Shown: piece after piece, positions 36,983 through 46,401 of the stretch | Layout of the letters: each line of letters begins with the position of its first letter | Numbering within the stretch: position 1 is the first letter of the stretch | Origin: Campylobacter sputorum subsp. sputorum | GTDB lineage: Bacteria > Campylobacterota > Campylobacteria > Campylobacterales > Campylobacteraceae | Assembly: GCF_008245005.1 (NCBI RefSeq) | Contig: NZ_CP043427.1 | Coordinates: 868,001 to 932,000, forward strand | DNA: 64,000 nucleotides | Direction: 5' to 3' | Translations under genes and position numbers: made by a program | The notes under the pieces: generated by a model | What the model saw: the letters and a program-made list of their open reading frames with translations, nothing else | Told to the model about the DNA's origin: nothing | The model's database searches: none

Positions 36983-38161
36983 ATGAATGAGTATATTTTG
37001 AGCTTAAAAGCTGATAAAACCAAATTTGCTTTTAAGTTTTTGCTTTTTGTGTGGCTTTGTAGTGTGCCTTTTAAAAATTCTATTTATCAAATTTCAACTA
37101 TTTTATTATTGGTTTTTTGTATATGGCATTTTGTGTATTATAAAAATTATTTTATTTTAAAAGAAAATTTTAAGAAAACTAAGATATTAAGCTTTTTTGT
37201 AGGGCTTATAATTTTAAGTATGTTTCTCTCAAATCTGCTAAATTTAGAGCTTTTAACAAAAGATTCGTGGAAAAATACGCTTTCTTTTATATATAGATAC
37301 GCTTTTGTTTTTATAGCTTTGGCATATTTTTATAGTTTAAAATTTTTTAGTAAAAAAGAGATAATCTTTATGCTTTTGTTTGGAACTATGATTTTAGCAC
37401 TTAATGGAATATTTGAAGCAGTTTTAGATCCTAAAATAATTACTGCTTCCGTTGGACTTACTGGACCTCTTAATAATCGCAATGCAATGGGACTTATGAT
37501 GAGTGCAAGTGTAGTTTTTTCTCTATTTATACTTAGAAAAAATTTACTCTTTGGTTTTATTTTGTTAGCGATTTATGGCTTTTGTATGATTTTTTCATTT
37601 TCAAGATCTGGCTGGGTGGCTAGTGGAGTGGCATTTTTGATTTTCTTAGCACTAAATTTTAAAAAATTTGATAAGAGATTTTTTATTGCAGCGATTTTAT
37701 TTATAGTTGCTTTGGTTTTGATTTATTTAAATGTTGATAGCTTTCAAACTAGATTTAATCAACTTTTAGAAGGTTATTCAAGTTACCGAACTGAGTTATG
37801 GAAATACGCTTTAAGTCAAATTATAAATCAGCCATTTTTTGGTCATGGCAATAGTGTCTGGAGAAGTCTTGATTTGCCACCAGATATCGCACTTCACACA
37901 GGAGTTCATAACTCAACCATAGAAATTTTACTATTTACCGGTATTTTTGGTCTTATTGTATGGATAAGTGCCGTTTTAGTTGTGTTTTTTGAGATACTAA
38001 AAAGTAAAAATTTTATATACTTACCACTACTTACATATTTTATAGTTATAACTCAGTTTGATTTTAGCGTGTTTGACTCAAAAGAGCTTTTTAGTTATGT
38101 AAGTATGTTTTTATTTTTAGTTTATAGTGATAAATTTAAGGAAAGTTTTTGCAAACACTGA
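36983..38161 (+). CDS. O-antigen ligase-like membrane protein (WaaL/Wzy family)
   Basis: 392 residues with about 10-12 membrane helices. The large loop contains SSYRTELWKYALSQI and FFGHGNSVW, then HTGVHNSTIEILLFTG (about 305-320). The conserved Arg and the H-x(n)-H pattern are those of the Wzy_C/O-antigen ligase superfamily. It could ligate polysaccharide to lipid A-core or polymerise repeats. The family does not separate the two by sequence. It starts one base after the preceding stop. Confidence 0.82.
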   Translation: MNEYILSLKADKTKFAFKFLLFVWLCSVPFKNSIYQISTILLLVFCIWHFVYYKNYFILKENFKKTKILSFFVGLIILSMFLSNLLNLELLTKDSWKNTLSFIYRYAFVFIALAYFYSLKFFSKKEIIFMLLFGTMILALNGIFEAVLDPKIITASVGLTGPLNNRNAMGLMMSASVVFSLFILRKNLLFGFILLAIYGFCMIFSFSRSGWVASGVAFLIFLALNFKKFDKRFFIAAILFIVALVLIYLNVDSFQTRFNQLLEGYSSYRTELWKYALSQIINQPFFGHGNSVWRSLDLPPDIALHTGVHNSTIEILLFTGIFGLIVWISAVLVVFFEILKSKNFIYLPLLTYFIVITQFDFSVFDSKELFSYVSMFLFLVYSDKFKESFCKH

Positions 38162-38964
38162 TTTTTATATCTATTTTTTTAGCCATCATTTGTTTTGTGA
38201 TTTTTTCTATTCGCCTTAAATGGTGGCTAAAAGACATTGATTATAAAATTCCAAGAGTTTTGATGTATCATATGATAGCAAATCATCTCCCAAAAAACAA
38301 AAGCAAATTTAACCGCCTAAGAGTTAGCCCAAAAAGCTTTGAAAAACAACTCATTTGGCTTAAAAAAAATGGTTTTAAAAGCTATTTTTTAAGTGAGCTT
38401 TCGCCAAATTTAGAGCCAAAATCGGTTGTAATAACTTTTGATGATGGATACAAAGATAACTTTACAAACGCTTTGCCGCTTCTTAAAAAATATGGTTTTA
38501 AAGCTACTATTTTTATAGTTTGCAACCGCTTTGATAACAACTGGGCAAGCGATAAAGATCTGAAAAAACCAAGCCCAGAGTTAAATGCTGAAGAGATGTT
38601 AAGCGATGATGAAGTTAAAATGATGATAGAAAGTGGTTTTATAGAAATTGGCTCGCATACGCTAAATCACGCAAATTTACCATCTTTAAGCTTAAAAGAA
38701 AAAGAGATGGAAATTAAAAACTCAAAATCTTTAATAGAAGAAAAATTTGGTATAACTTGCAAAAGTTTTGCTTATCCTTTTGGGTTTTATGATAAAAATG
38801 ACATTATTTTGGCAAAAAATTCAGGCTACAAATTTGCCACTACAACAACACCGGATGTTGTAAGAAGTAAATACTCAAATTTTGAAATTCCACGCCTTAT
38901 GATAAGTGGTCGTGGAAATTTGCTTCATTTTATACTAAAAATTAAAAAAGGAAGAAGTAGATGA
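38149..38964 (+). CDS. Polysaccharide deacetylase (NodB domain), copy 1
   Basis: 271 residues with an N-terminal membrane anchor (about 4-22) and a TTG start preceded by AAGGAAAG. NodB motifs are YHMIANH (about 42-48), VITFDDGYKDNF (about 95-106) and GSHTLNHANLPSL (about 163-175), followed by FAYPFGFYD (about 203-211). It would N- or O-deacetylate a surface glycan at the membrane. It is a clear paralogue of the gene at 43797, and the two bracket the glycosyltransferase array. Confidence 0.88.
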   Translation: MQTLIFISIFLAIICFVIFSIRLKWWLKDIDYKIPRVLMYHMIANHLPKNKSKFNRLRVSPKSFEKQLIWLKKNGFKSYFLSELSPNLEPKSVVITFDDGYKDNFTNALPLLKKYGFKATIFIVCNRFDNNWASDKDLKKPSPELNAEEMLSDDEVKMMIESGFIEIGSHTLNHANLPSLSLKEKEMEIKNSKSLIEEKFGITCKSFAYPFGFYDKNDIILAKNSGYKFATTTTPDVVRSKYSNFEIPRLMISGRGNLLHFILKIKKGRSR

Positions 38965-39923
38965 AAATTTGTTATTTTTCTTGCTCAAATATCTTTGGTG
39001 GAGTTGAAAATATCATACTTCAAACATTAAACGAGCTTTGCAAAAACGATGAAGTTAGTTTGATACTACCAAAAGGAGCAAAATTCTTAGATAAATTTGA
39101 CAAAAGAGTTAAGATTTATGAGTATAAAAGTTACGATAAAAGATATAATCCATTTTTATACATGGAAGTTTTAAAAATCATAAAAAATTATGATATCATT
39201 CATACACACGGAAGTAAAGCTACTCAAATTTGCTATATTTTAAGTAAATTTTATGATTTTAAATTTGTATCAACAAAACATAATGATAGAAAAGGTAAAA
39301 TTTTTAACAGAGTGAAAAATGTCATTGCTGTTTCGAATAAAGTTGCAAGAAGTATAAAAAATAGAAGCAAGATTATATATTTTGGCATAAAAGCTAAAAA
39401 TGTTACACCAAATTTACCACAAAAATTTACAATAACAGCTGTTGGCAGACTTGATTTCATAAAAGGTTTTGACATTTTGATAAATGAAGCAAGTAAGCTT
39501 AAATTTGACTTTATTTTGCAAATTGTTGGTAGTGGAAAAGAAAAAGATAGTTTAGAAAAACTCATAAATGAGCTAAATTTAAATCAAAAAGTAAAGCTTT
39601 TAGGGCATAGAGATGATATCGCTGAGATTTTAGCAAATTCTCATTTACAAGTCATTAGTTCAAGAAAAGAAGGTTTTCCACTAATCTTAATAGAAGGACT
39701 ATTTTACTCAAATGTTTTAATATCATCAAAAGTTGGCGGAATAGATGAAGTCTTAAACTGTGAGTTTTTTTATGAAAATTTGAGTGAAAAAATAGACGAA
39801 ATTCATAAAAATTATGAAATTTACAGAGCTAAATTTAGAGATTTGCATAAAAATGCTAGAAAAAATTTAGATTTTTATAATTACATATCAAATTTAAAAG
39901 AGTATTATAAAGGTATTTTATGA
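38961..39923 (+). CDS. GT4-family glycosyltransferase, intact member of a paralogous series
   Basis: 320 residues. N-terminal CSNIFGGVENIILQTLNEL (about 8-26) and YNPFLYMEVLKIIKNYDIIHTHG (about 61-83); donor side AVGRLDFIKGFDILI (about 159-173) and SSRKEGFPLILIEGLFY (about 232-248). It has the same plan and spacing as the broken genes at 40960 and 41941 (NPF.LYK...IK..DIIHT, GVGRL.., E.F.L.LI.GIYY), so it probably represents their undamaged form. Overlaps both neighbours by 4 nt. Confidence 0.85.
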   Translation: MKICYFSCSNIFGGVENIILQTLNELCKNDEVSLILPKGAKFLDKFDKRVKIYEYKSYDKRYNPFLYMEVLKIIKNYDIIHTHGSKATQICYILSKFYDFKFVSTKHNDRKGKIFNRVKNVIAVSNKVARSIKNRSKIIYFGIKAKNVTPNLPQKFTITAVGRLDFIKGFDILINEASKLKFDFILQIVGSGKEKDSLEKLINELNLNQKVKLLGHRDDIAEILANSHLQVISSRKEGFPLILIEGLFYSNVLISSKVGGIDEVLNCEFFYENLSEKIDEIHKNYEIYRAKFRDLHKNARKNLDFYNYISNLKEYYKGIL

Positions 39924-40963
39924 GAATAGTTCATTGTGGAATTTTTAACGAATATGATGATGGAAATTTCTTTTATGGTTTAGAGCGAAAAATCAGCCAC
40001 GGACTTCATCAAAATGGGCATTTTGTTTATGATTTTAGTTATAGAGACTGGGAGAGAAGTTTAAGAATTTTTGGTATTAAAAATAGCGGATTAAAAAATA
40101 TGAATCAAAAACTCATAAATATTTGTAAAAATATAAATGCCGATGTTTTACTTATCACAAAAGCCGAAAAAATTGCAAATGAAACTCTTTTAGAGATAAA
40201 AAAAGCTTTGCCAAATATAAAAATTGCTATGTGGTATGTAGATCACCTTAAAGAAAAAGCTGAATTTTTTGAAAAATTTAAGATAATTGATGTGTTTTTT
40301 TATGCTAATGCTCTTCGTTTAAAAGAATTTTCTACTAAATTTAAAGATACTATTTTTTCATTTTTTCCAAATATTTCAGACCCTGCTTTTGAGGTGGATT
40401 TAAATTTACAAAAGTCAAATGATATTATCTATATCGCAAGGGATTACAAGGAAGATAACCGCTATAAATTTGCTACTTTGCTTGATGAATTTTGTAAAAA
40501 AAATAGCTTAAAACATAAAATTTATGCAAGTTTGGGAAATGAACCTATTTTCGGATTTGATTTTTTTAGAGCTATAAATGAAAGCAAAATCGCTATAAAT
40601 TTTAATAGAGATGATGATTTAGAGTGTGAAAAATCAAATAAACTGCTTGGAGCAAGTGATAGGATGGCACAGTTTTTAGGGTGTGGAGTTTGTGTTTTTA
40701 GCCCAATGATAAAAGGCTTTGAGAAGCTTTATGAGACTGATAAGGAGATTATTTATTTTAAAAATCCAAACGATTGTTTTGATAAAATTTTGCAAATTTT
40801 ACAAAGCAAAGAATGGCAAGAAATCTCAAAAAATGGGCGAGAAAAAACATTTAAAATAGCAAATGCCGCAAGAGTAAGTAAATTTATGCTTGAAGTTTTA
40901 TTTAATATAAGCCAAAATTATGAGTGGAGTGAGTTTGTATATAAAAACGGAGAGAGAATTTGA
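39920..40963 (+). CDS. CgeB-like putative glycosyltransferase
   Basis: 347 residues starting MRIVHCGIFNEYDDGNFF. There is no classical E-x7-E block, but LLGASDRMAQFLGCGVCVFS (about 241-260) and the following FKNPNDCFDKI resemble the C-terminal donor region of CgeB/GT-B spore-type transferases. An N-terminal Rossmann-like half is predicted from the strand-helix pattern. Its place in an unbroken overlapping run of LOS genes supports a transferase role. The family call is tentative. Confidence 0.6.
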   Translation: MRIVHCGIFNEYDDGNFFYGLERKISHGLHQNGHFVYDFSYRDWERSLRIFGIKNSGLKNMNQKLINICKNINADVLLITKAEKIANETLLEIKKALPNIKIAMWYVDHLKEKAEFFEKFKIIDVFFYANALRLKEFSTKFKDTIFSFFPNISDPAFEVDLNLQKSNDIIYIARDYKEDNRYKFATLLDEFCKKNSLKHKIYASLGNEPIFGFDFFRAINESKIAINFNRDDDLECEKSNKLLGASDRMAQFLGCGVCVFSPMIKGFEKLYETDKEIIYFKNPNDCFDKILQILQSKEWQEISKNGREKTFKIANAARVSKFMLEVLFNISQNYEWSEFVYKNGERI

Positions 40964-41944
40964 AAATTTTACAGACACTTCACTGGGTGCAGTTTGCTGG
41001 AACTGAAAAAGTTTGTGTTGATTTATGCAATGAAATGAGTAAAAATAACGAAGTAATTTTGCTTTTAAACAAAGATATTACAGCATATTTAAGCGAAAAT
41101 GTAAAATTTATAGAATTTGACTTTGAAAAAAATTACTATAATCCATTTTTTTATATAAAACCGCAAAACTAATTAAAAAAATTTCACCAGATATAATTCA
41201 TGCACACAATACTAAAGTTATAGAAATTATTCATAATTGCAAAATTTTTTTAAATAAAAAATTCCGCTCATTGCTACAAAACATGATTTAAGGTCTAAAA
41301 AACACTATAAATATGCTGATTTATGTGTTGCCATTTTAGATGATGCTTTTAAAATTTTACCAAAACATACAATTTTAATAGAAAATGGTATGGCTTATAA
41401 AATGCCAAAAATAGTAAAAAAAATAGATAAATTTCATATAATCTCATCTGGTAGGTTAAGTCCTGAAAAAGGTCATCAAGATATTATCAAAGCTTTATCA
41501 AATGTAAAATTTGATTTTTTACTTGATATTTATGGTTGTGGAGAATATGGGCAGGAGTTAAAAAACTTAGTAAATGAGTTAAATTTAAATAATAAAGTAA
41601 GATTTTGTGGCTTTAGTGATGATATTGCAACTGTTTTAGCAAGCTCTGATTTGCAAATTATTGCTTCACATATAGAGCCTTTTGGACTTGTTGCGATTGA
41701 TGGGATTTATTATTCGCCACTTTTAATTTCTACAAATACCGGAATTTGCACTAAAATTTTACCAAATGAGCTTATTTTTAAAACTTCAAATTTAAGTGAA
41801 AAGCTAAATGAAATTTATGAAAATTACGATAAATTTGTGGAAATTTTTTCTAAAATCAAGGCTAAAAAAGATGATTTTAGTATAGAAAAAATGACTGAAA
41901 AATATTTAAAAGCTTATGAAAGCTTAATAAAGGAAATTGGATGA
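40960..41944 (+). pseudogene. GT4 glycosyltransferase with two frameshifts (tandem copy A)
   Basis: Opens at TTG 40960 (MKILQTLHWVQFAGTEKVC) and breaks at IKPQN, stop 41170-41172. The next piece, AKLIKKISPDIIHAHNTK, is in another frame, and the final piece, running PLIATKHD then GLRSP-like SSGRLSPEKGHQD (from about 41390), in a third. One extra T in the T7 run near 41145-41152 and one extra A in the A6 run near 41256-41261 would restore a single protein similar to the products of 38961 and 41941. The donor motif IASHIEPFGLVAIDGIYY is intact. Off-phase or decayed; adjacent copy overlaps by 4 nt. Confidence 0.8.
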
Positions 41945-42985
41945 AAATTATACATATTTTATATCTTACAGAATTTGCCGGAACTGAGAAAGTTTGCGTT
42001 GATTTATGCAATGAAATGAGTAAAAAAATGAAGTGTATTTACTATGTAATAAAAATGGTTTTAATGGCGAAGTTATTACTGATTATTTAGACAAAAGAGT
42101 AAATTTTATAGAAATTCCAACGAATAAAAATCGTTTTAATCCTTTTTATTTATATAAATTAGCAAGAATTATAAAACAAATAAAACCAGATATAATTCAC
42201 ACACGCAATACTAAATTTTTAGAAATTAGCAAATATATGCAGGTATTTTTAAAGCGTAAAATCCCACTTGTTTTTACAAAACACAACTGGTTTTTTAAGA
42301 AAAAAAATGAAACTTGCTGATTTGTGTGTTGGAATTTCTCCAGAAACTTTGTTGCTTTGTAAACAAGCAAATGGGGGGGGGTAGGAACATTTTGATACCA
42401 AATGGAATTTGTTTTAAAACTCCAAATAAAATTTTAAATGAAAGCGATTTTAATATAGTTGGCGTCGGAAGACTTGAAGAGCATAAAAACTTTCAACTTG
42501 CCATTAGGGCTTTAAGTAAAGTTAGGTTTGATTTTAAATTGTATATTTTAGGTCAAGGTGTTTATGAAAATGAGCTTAAAAATTTGATAAAATCTCTAAA
42601 TTTAGAAAATAAAATAAAACTCGTAGGCTATGTAGATAATCCTTGGGATTACATAAATAGTTCAAATTTACAAGTTTTGTTTTCAAGATTAGAGGATTTT
42701 TCTTTGGCTTTGATTGAAGGGATTTATTATGGTAAAATGGTTTTTGCACTCGATACTGCAAATCATAAGGAAGTTTTAGGAGACGATTTTATAGTACAAA
42801 ACGATGATGAAATTGTTGCTAGAAAACTAGATGAAGTTTATGAAAATTATGATTTTTACAAAACTAAATTTGAAAAAATAAAAGAAAATTCACAAAAATA
42901 CAGCATAGAAAATGTAGCAAATAAATATATAAAAGCGTATGAAAGTTTAATTAAAGTAAATTATTTATATTTTAGAAAATGCTAA
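41941..42985 (+). pseudogene. Phase-variable or decayed GT4 glycosyltransferase with a G9 tract (tandem copy B)
   Basis: Begins at ATG 41941 (MKIIHILYLTEFAGTEKVC) with AAGGAAAT upstream. Three breaks separate it into frames: A7 at 42022-42028 (A8 would restore), A8 at 42300-42307 (A7 would restore) and G9 at 42373-42381 (G8 would restore the frame as NGGGRNILIPNG). When joined it runs through NPFYLYKLARIIKQIKPDIIHTRNTK, KHNW, GVGRLEEHKNFQLA and LFSRLEDFSLALIEGIYY. The G run is the kind of contingency tract that varies in Campylobacter surface genes. Confidence 0.82.
42373..42381 (+). repeat. Poly-G contingency tract (G9)
   Basis: Nine consecutive G residues in a region otherwise almost free of long G runs. 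It lies inside glycosyltransferase copy B at the linker between the GT-B halves. Slipped-strand changes here would switch the downstream half in and out of frame. Confidence 0.9.
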
Positions 42986-43095
42986 AAAATATTTTAATCA
43001 CAAATGGCGTGAGCGAAATTTCTCCAAATTTTATAAAAAATAGTGATAAGTTTACGATTTTAGGTGTTGGAAGATTTGCAAAAGTTAAAGATTAG
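42979..43095 (+). pseudogene. Remnant of a third tandem glycosyltransferase (copy C)
   Basis: A 38-codon piece beginning MLKNILITNGVSEISP and ending GVGRFAKVKD. It matches the linker and first donor strand of copy B (ILIPNGI...GVGRLEEHKN). The N-terminal and C-terminal halves are missing, and the reading stops at TAG 43093-43095. It overlaps the copy B stop. Confidence 0.7.
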
Positions 43096-43130
43096 GATCT
43101 TTTAAATCTGACTTTTAAAAGTTAAATTTT

Positions 43131-43706
43131 TTAATTTTCAGCTAAAATTTTCTTAATTCCGAGTCGTTTTTTAAGTCTTAAAGAGCGTCTAAAAAGTTTA
43201 AATTTTGATATAAATGGCAATTTAAAACAAAAATTATTTTCTTTGTCGGTGCTATTTAGTCTTTTAAAATCTATAAAAAACAGATTTTCTTCGCCGTTTT
43301 TGATTTGCACTAAGAAATTTTTCATATTTATAATATCAAAAAGATTTATATTGTATTTTCTTATAAGTTTTAAAAATATATCGATTTGAGTAGCTAAATT
43401 TTTACTTAAAGTGTGATTTTGTATATAAACTTCTAAATTTTGGCTGATTTGTGAATTATCGTCTCTTATAATCTCGCAAATAAGGGCTTTTCCTTTATCT
43501 GTTTGAATTAATTCATTTTCAATTTTTGGTAAGAATTTCTGAATTTCCACACATAGAGCTAAAATCTTTTTGTAATTTTGCAAATCAACTAACAAAAGCT
43601 CATCTTTGCCATCTTTTTGAACTTTTAACATTTTGTTTTTATCATTTGGGTGCACATAGCAATCGCGATACCAACCACTATCTAAGATTTCTTTAAGTTC
43701 TAACAT
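43131..43706 (-). CDS. YrbL-family protein kinase-like protein
   Basis: 191 residues. GWYRDCYVHPNDKNKMLKV (about 11-29) is the N-lobe of the YrbL/PhoP-regulatory-network family, with the ATP-binding Lys in LKV; INMKNFLVQ (about 146-154) and FFIDFKRL (about 160-167) correspond to catalytic and metal loops. Related proteins sit in LPS core loci and are thought to phosphorylate core sugars. It runs opposite to the surrounding LOS genes. Function inferred from family and place. Confidence 0.75.
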   Translation of the reverse strand: MLELKEILDSGWYRDCYVHPNDKNKMLKVQKDGKDELLLVDLQNYKKILALCVEIQKFLPKIENELIQTDKGKALICEIIRDDNSQISQNLEVYIQNHTLSKNLATQIDIFLKLIRKYNINLFDIINMKNFLVQIKNGEENLFFIDFKRLNSTDKENNFCFKLPFISKFKLFRRSLRLKKRLGIKKILAEN

Positions 43707-43796
43707 TTACAACTCCTAGATTTTAATTCTATCGTAATTCATTTTATAAAACAATAAAGCAAATTATGATATCATCTAGCTTTACTTTAACTCAAT

Positions 43797-44588
43797 GTGG
43801 AATTCTTTATGATTTTTGTCTGTATTTTTTTGTTTATAATTTTAGTGGCATTTTCACTTCGGTATAACTGGTGGCGAGTTTGCATAAGCGATAATCACGC
43901 AAGAGTTTTAATGTATCATTCGATAGAACGACATTTCGGCGATAAATTTGATAAATGGCGAGTTTTACCAAAAGATTTTGAAAAACAAATTGCTTGGATT
44001 GCAAAAAATGGTTATAAATTTTATACCCTCTCTGAACTTTGCGAATTATCGGAAAATATGCCCAAGAAAGCAGTTTGTATAACTTTTGATGACGGATATG
44101 CTGATAATTTCACAAATGCCTATGAAATTTTAAAAAAATATGGTGCAAAAGCCACGATTTTTTTAATTCCTAATCAAAAGGAAAATCACTGGGAAAAGTC
44201 AAATACAACGCATCTTTCAGCTATGCTTAGTAGCGAACAAATCACTAAAATGAGCGATATTGTAGAGTTTGGTTCACATACGATAAATCACGCGAATTTG
44301 CTTCAAATACCGCTTGAACAAGCTAGGATAGAAATAGAAAATTCCAAAAAAGAGGTTGAAAAAATCACAGGTAAAATTTGCGAGAGTTTTGCTTATCCAT
44401 ATGGAAAATATGACGAAAAAATCTTACAAATAACTGGGAAATGCGGTTTTAAAAATGCTGTGATTGTTAAGCGTGGAGTTTTTAAATCTGGTGAAAATAG
44501 GCTTAAAATCAAGCGAATAGGAATTCTTGGCACTGAGAGTTTTTTTGACTTTTGGCTAAAATTTAAGAAAATAAGGAATAAATTATGA
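43797..44588 (+). CDS. Polysaccharide deacetylase (NodB domain), copy 2
   Basis: 263 residues from GTG 43797; an ATG at 43809 is an alternative start, with GGA at a better distance. It has an N-terminal membrane anchor (about 5-22). NodB motifs: MYHSIERHFG (about 39-48), VCITFDDGYADNF (about 93-105), FGSHTINHANLLQI (about 161-174) and FAYPYGKYDEK (about 200-210). It aligns with the product of 38149 over its whole length (WW..., RVLMYH, FEKQ..W..KNG), so it is a duplication. Overlaps the next gene by 4 nt. Confidence 0.87.
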   Translation: MEFFMIFVCIFLFIILVAFSLRYNWWRVCISDNHARVLMYHSIERHFGDKFDKWRVLPKDFEKQIAWIAKNGYKFYTLSELCELSENMPKKAVCITFDDGYADNFTNAYEILKKYGAKATIFLIPNQKENHWEKSNTTHLSAMLSSEQITKMSDIVEFGSHTINHANLLQIPLEQARIEIENSKKEVEKITGKICESFAYPYGKYDEKILQITGKCGFKNAVIVKRGVFKSGENRLKIKRIGILGTESFFDFWLKFKKIRNKL

Positions 44589-45328
44589 TAAAAGCGTCTG
44601 TTTATGTGATTTGTCAGGATGAAGAAAAACATATAGAGCGAATGTTAAAATCTGTTGCGGATTTTGATGAAATCATAGTTGTAGATAGCGGAAGTAAGGA
44701 TAAAACGCTTGAAATTGCGGCAAAATTTACAGATAAAATTTATCACCACGACTGGCAAGGCGAAGGTTTACAGAAAAACTATGCATTTTCACTTTGTAAA
44801 AATGAATGGGTGTTAAATTTAGACGCGGATGAGGAAATTACAGCTGAGCTTAAAACTGAAATTGAAAATTTTATGAAACAAAGCGAATATGATGGGCTTG
44901 ATATAAAATTTCATGAGTATTCTTTGGGGCGAATTTGTTCGCCTTTTGTTCGTAAAAATACTCACATTAGATTTTTTAAGAAAAGCTGTGGAGAGTATAG
45001 AAATCTAGGAGTTCACGCACAAATTTCAATCAACGGCAAAGTAACAAAAAGCAAACACTCAATTCATCATTTTAGTGATAAATTTATAAAAGAACTTGTT
45101 ATGAAAAATAATAATTATTCAAGCCTTAGAGCCCAGCGTGATTTTGAAAAAGGCAAAAAGCCAAATTTTTTAAAGCTAATTTTTATTTTTCCACTCGTAT
45201 TTTTCAAATCTTACATTTTAAGACGATCATTTTTTGATGGCAAAAAAGGCTTTATAACTTCAATGATAAATGCTTTTTACGCATTTTTAAAAGAAGCAAA
45301 ACTTTATGAGTTAAATTTAAAAAAATAA
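44585..45328 (+). CDS. GT2 glycosyltransferase, WaaE/KdtX-like LOS core glucosyltransferase
   Basis: 247 residues. ASVYVICQDEEKHIERMLKSV (about 4-24), IIVVDSGSKDKT (about 30-41), HDWQGEGLQKNYAF (about 54-67) and LNLDADEEIT (about 76-85) are typical of the WaaE/KdtX group, which adds beta-1,4-Glc to heptose I. A C-terminal membrane-proximal hydrophobic stretch (about 196-215) fits. It ends the LOS-type cluster. Confidence 0.85.
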   Translation: MIKASVYVICQDEEKHIERMLKSVADFDEIIVVDSGSKDKTLEIAAKFTDKIYHHDWQGEGLQKNYAFSLCKNEWVLNLDADEEITAELKTEIENFMKQSEYDGLDIKFHEYSLGRICSPFVRKNTHIRFFKKSCGEYRNLGVHAQISINGKVTKSKHSIHHFSDKFIKELVMKNNNYSSLRAQRDFEKGKKPNFLKLIFIFPLVFFKSYILRRSFFDGKKGFITSMINAFYAFLKEAKLYELNLKK

Positions 45329-45376
45329 AAGCAAAAAAAATATATAATTCAAATCAATCTTTATTTAAGGAATAAA

Positions 45377-46369
45377 ATGCAAAAGATAAAAATAGGCATA
45401 GTTGGTTACGGAAATTTAGGTCGTGGAGTTGAAACAGCTTTACAAAAAACAGATGATATGGAGCTTGTAGGCATTTTTACAAGGCGTGATCCAAAAAGCA
45501 TAAAAACTCTTTTTAACTCTAAAGTTTATAATCAAGATGAATGCTTTGATATGAAAGATAAAATAGATGTTTTGATTTTATGTGGCGGAAGTGCAAATGA
45601 TTTAATGGAGCAAAGTCCGAAATTTGTCGAGAGTTTTAACATCATTGATAGTTTTGATACTCACGCAAAAACGCTAGAACATTATAAAAATGTAGATAAA
45701 ATTGCTAAAAAAAGCTCAAAAATAGGCATTATTTCTATCGGCTGGGATCCGGGGCTTTTTTCTCTAAATAGACTTATAATGCAAAGCGTATTACCTCAAG
45801 GAAAAGATTATACTTTTTGGGGAAAAGGTGTTTCGCAAGGACATTCAGATGCAATTCGTAGAATCTCTGGTGTTGCGGATGCAAGACAATACACAATTCC
45901 TTCACAAAAAATTCTAGATGATGTAAGAAATGCTAAATTTGGAGATTATACAACAAGACAAAAACACACAAGAGAGTGTTTTGTAGTGCTAGAAAACGAT
46001 ACGCAAAGCGAAAGAAAAAGAGTTGAGAAAGAGATAGTTTCTATGCCAAATTATTTTAGTGATTATGATACAACTGTAAATTTTATAACTAAAGATGAGC
46101 TAGATAAAAATCACGCAAATTTACCGCACGGCGGAAATGTTTTTAGGGGCGGTAAAACTGGAAAAAATTTAGAAAATAATCATGTTATGGAGTTTTCTTT
46201 AAAACTTGATTCAAATCCTGAGTTTACATCAAGTGTTATGGTCGCATATGCAAGAGCTGCTTTTAGACTTCAAAAATCAGGTCAAAGTGGTGCTAGAACT
46301 ATATTTGAAATACCTCCGTTTTTACTATGTACAAAAAGCATAGAAGATATCATCCACGATACTTTGTGA
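45377..46369 (+). CDS. ddh: meso-Diaminopimelate D-dehydrogenase
   Basis: 330 residues. NADP-binding Rossmann start IGIVGYGNLGRGVETAL (about 6-22), GIFTRRDP (about 33-40), LCGGSANDL (about 55-63), SIGWDPGLFSLNRL (about 119-132) and WGKGVSQGHSDAIRRI (about 145-160) are hallmarks of Ddh. It reductively aminates tetrahydrodipicolinate in one step to meso-DAP for lysine and peptidoglycan. This bypasses DapD/C/E/F. The enzyme is scattered among bacteria and not general in Campylobacter, so transfer is possible. It has its own AAGGAA site. Confidence 0.92.
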   Translation: MQKIKIGIVGYGNLGRGVETALQKTDDMELVGIFTRRDPKSIKTLFNSKVYNQDECFDMKDKIDVLILCGGSANDLMEQSPKFVESFNIIDSFDTHAKTLEHYKNVDKIAKKSSKIGIISIGWDPGLFSLNRLIMQSVLPQGKDYTFWGKGVSQGHSDAIRRISGVADARQYTIPSQKILDDVRNAKFGDYTTRQKHTRECFVVLENDTQSERKRVEKEIVSMPNYFSDYDTTVNFITKDELDKNHANLPHGGNVFRGGKTGKNLENNHVMEFSLKLDSNPEFTSSVMVAYARAAFRLQKSGQSGARTIFEIPPFLLCTKSIEDIIHDTL

Positions 46370-46401
46370 TAATTTTGCCCTTTTTAGGGCAAAAAAACAA
46401 T

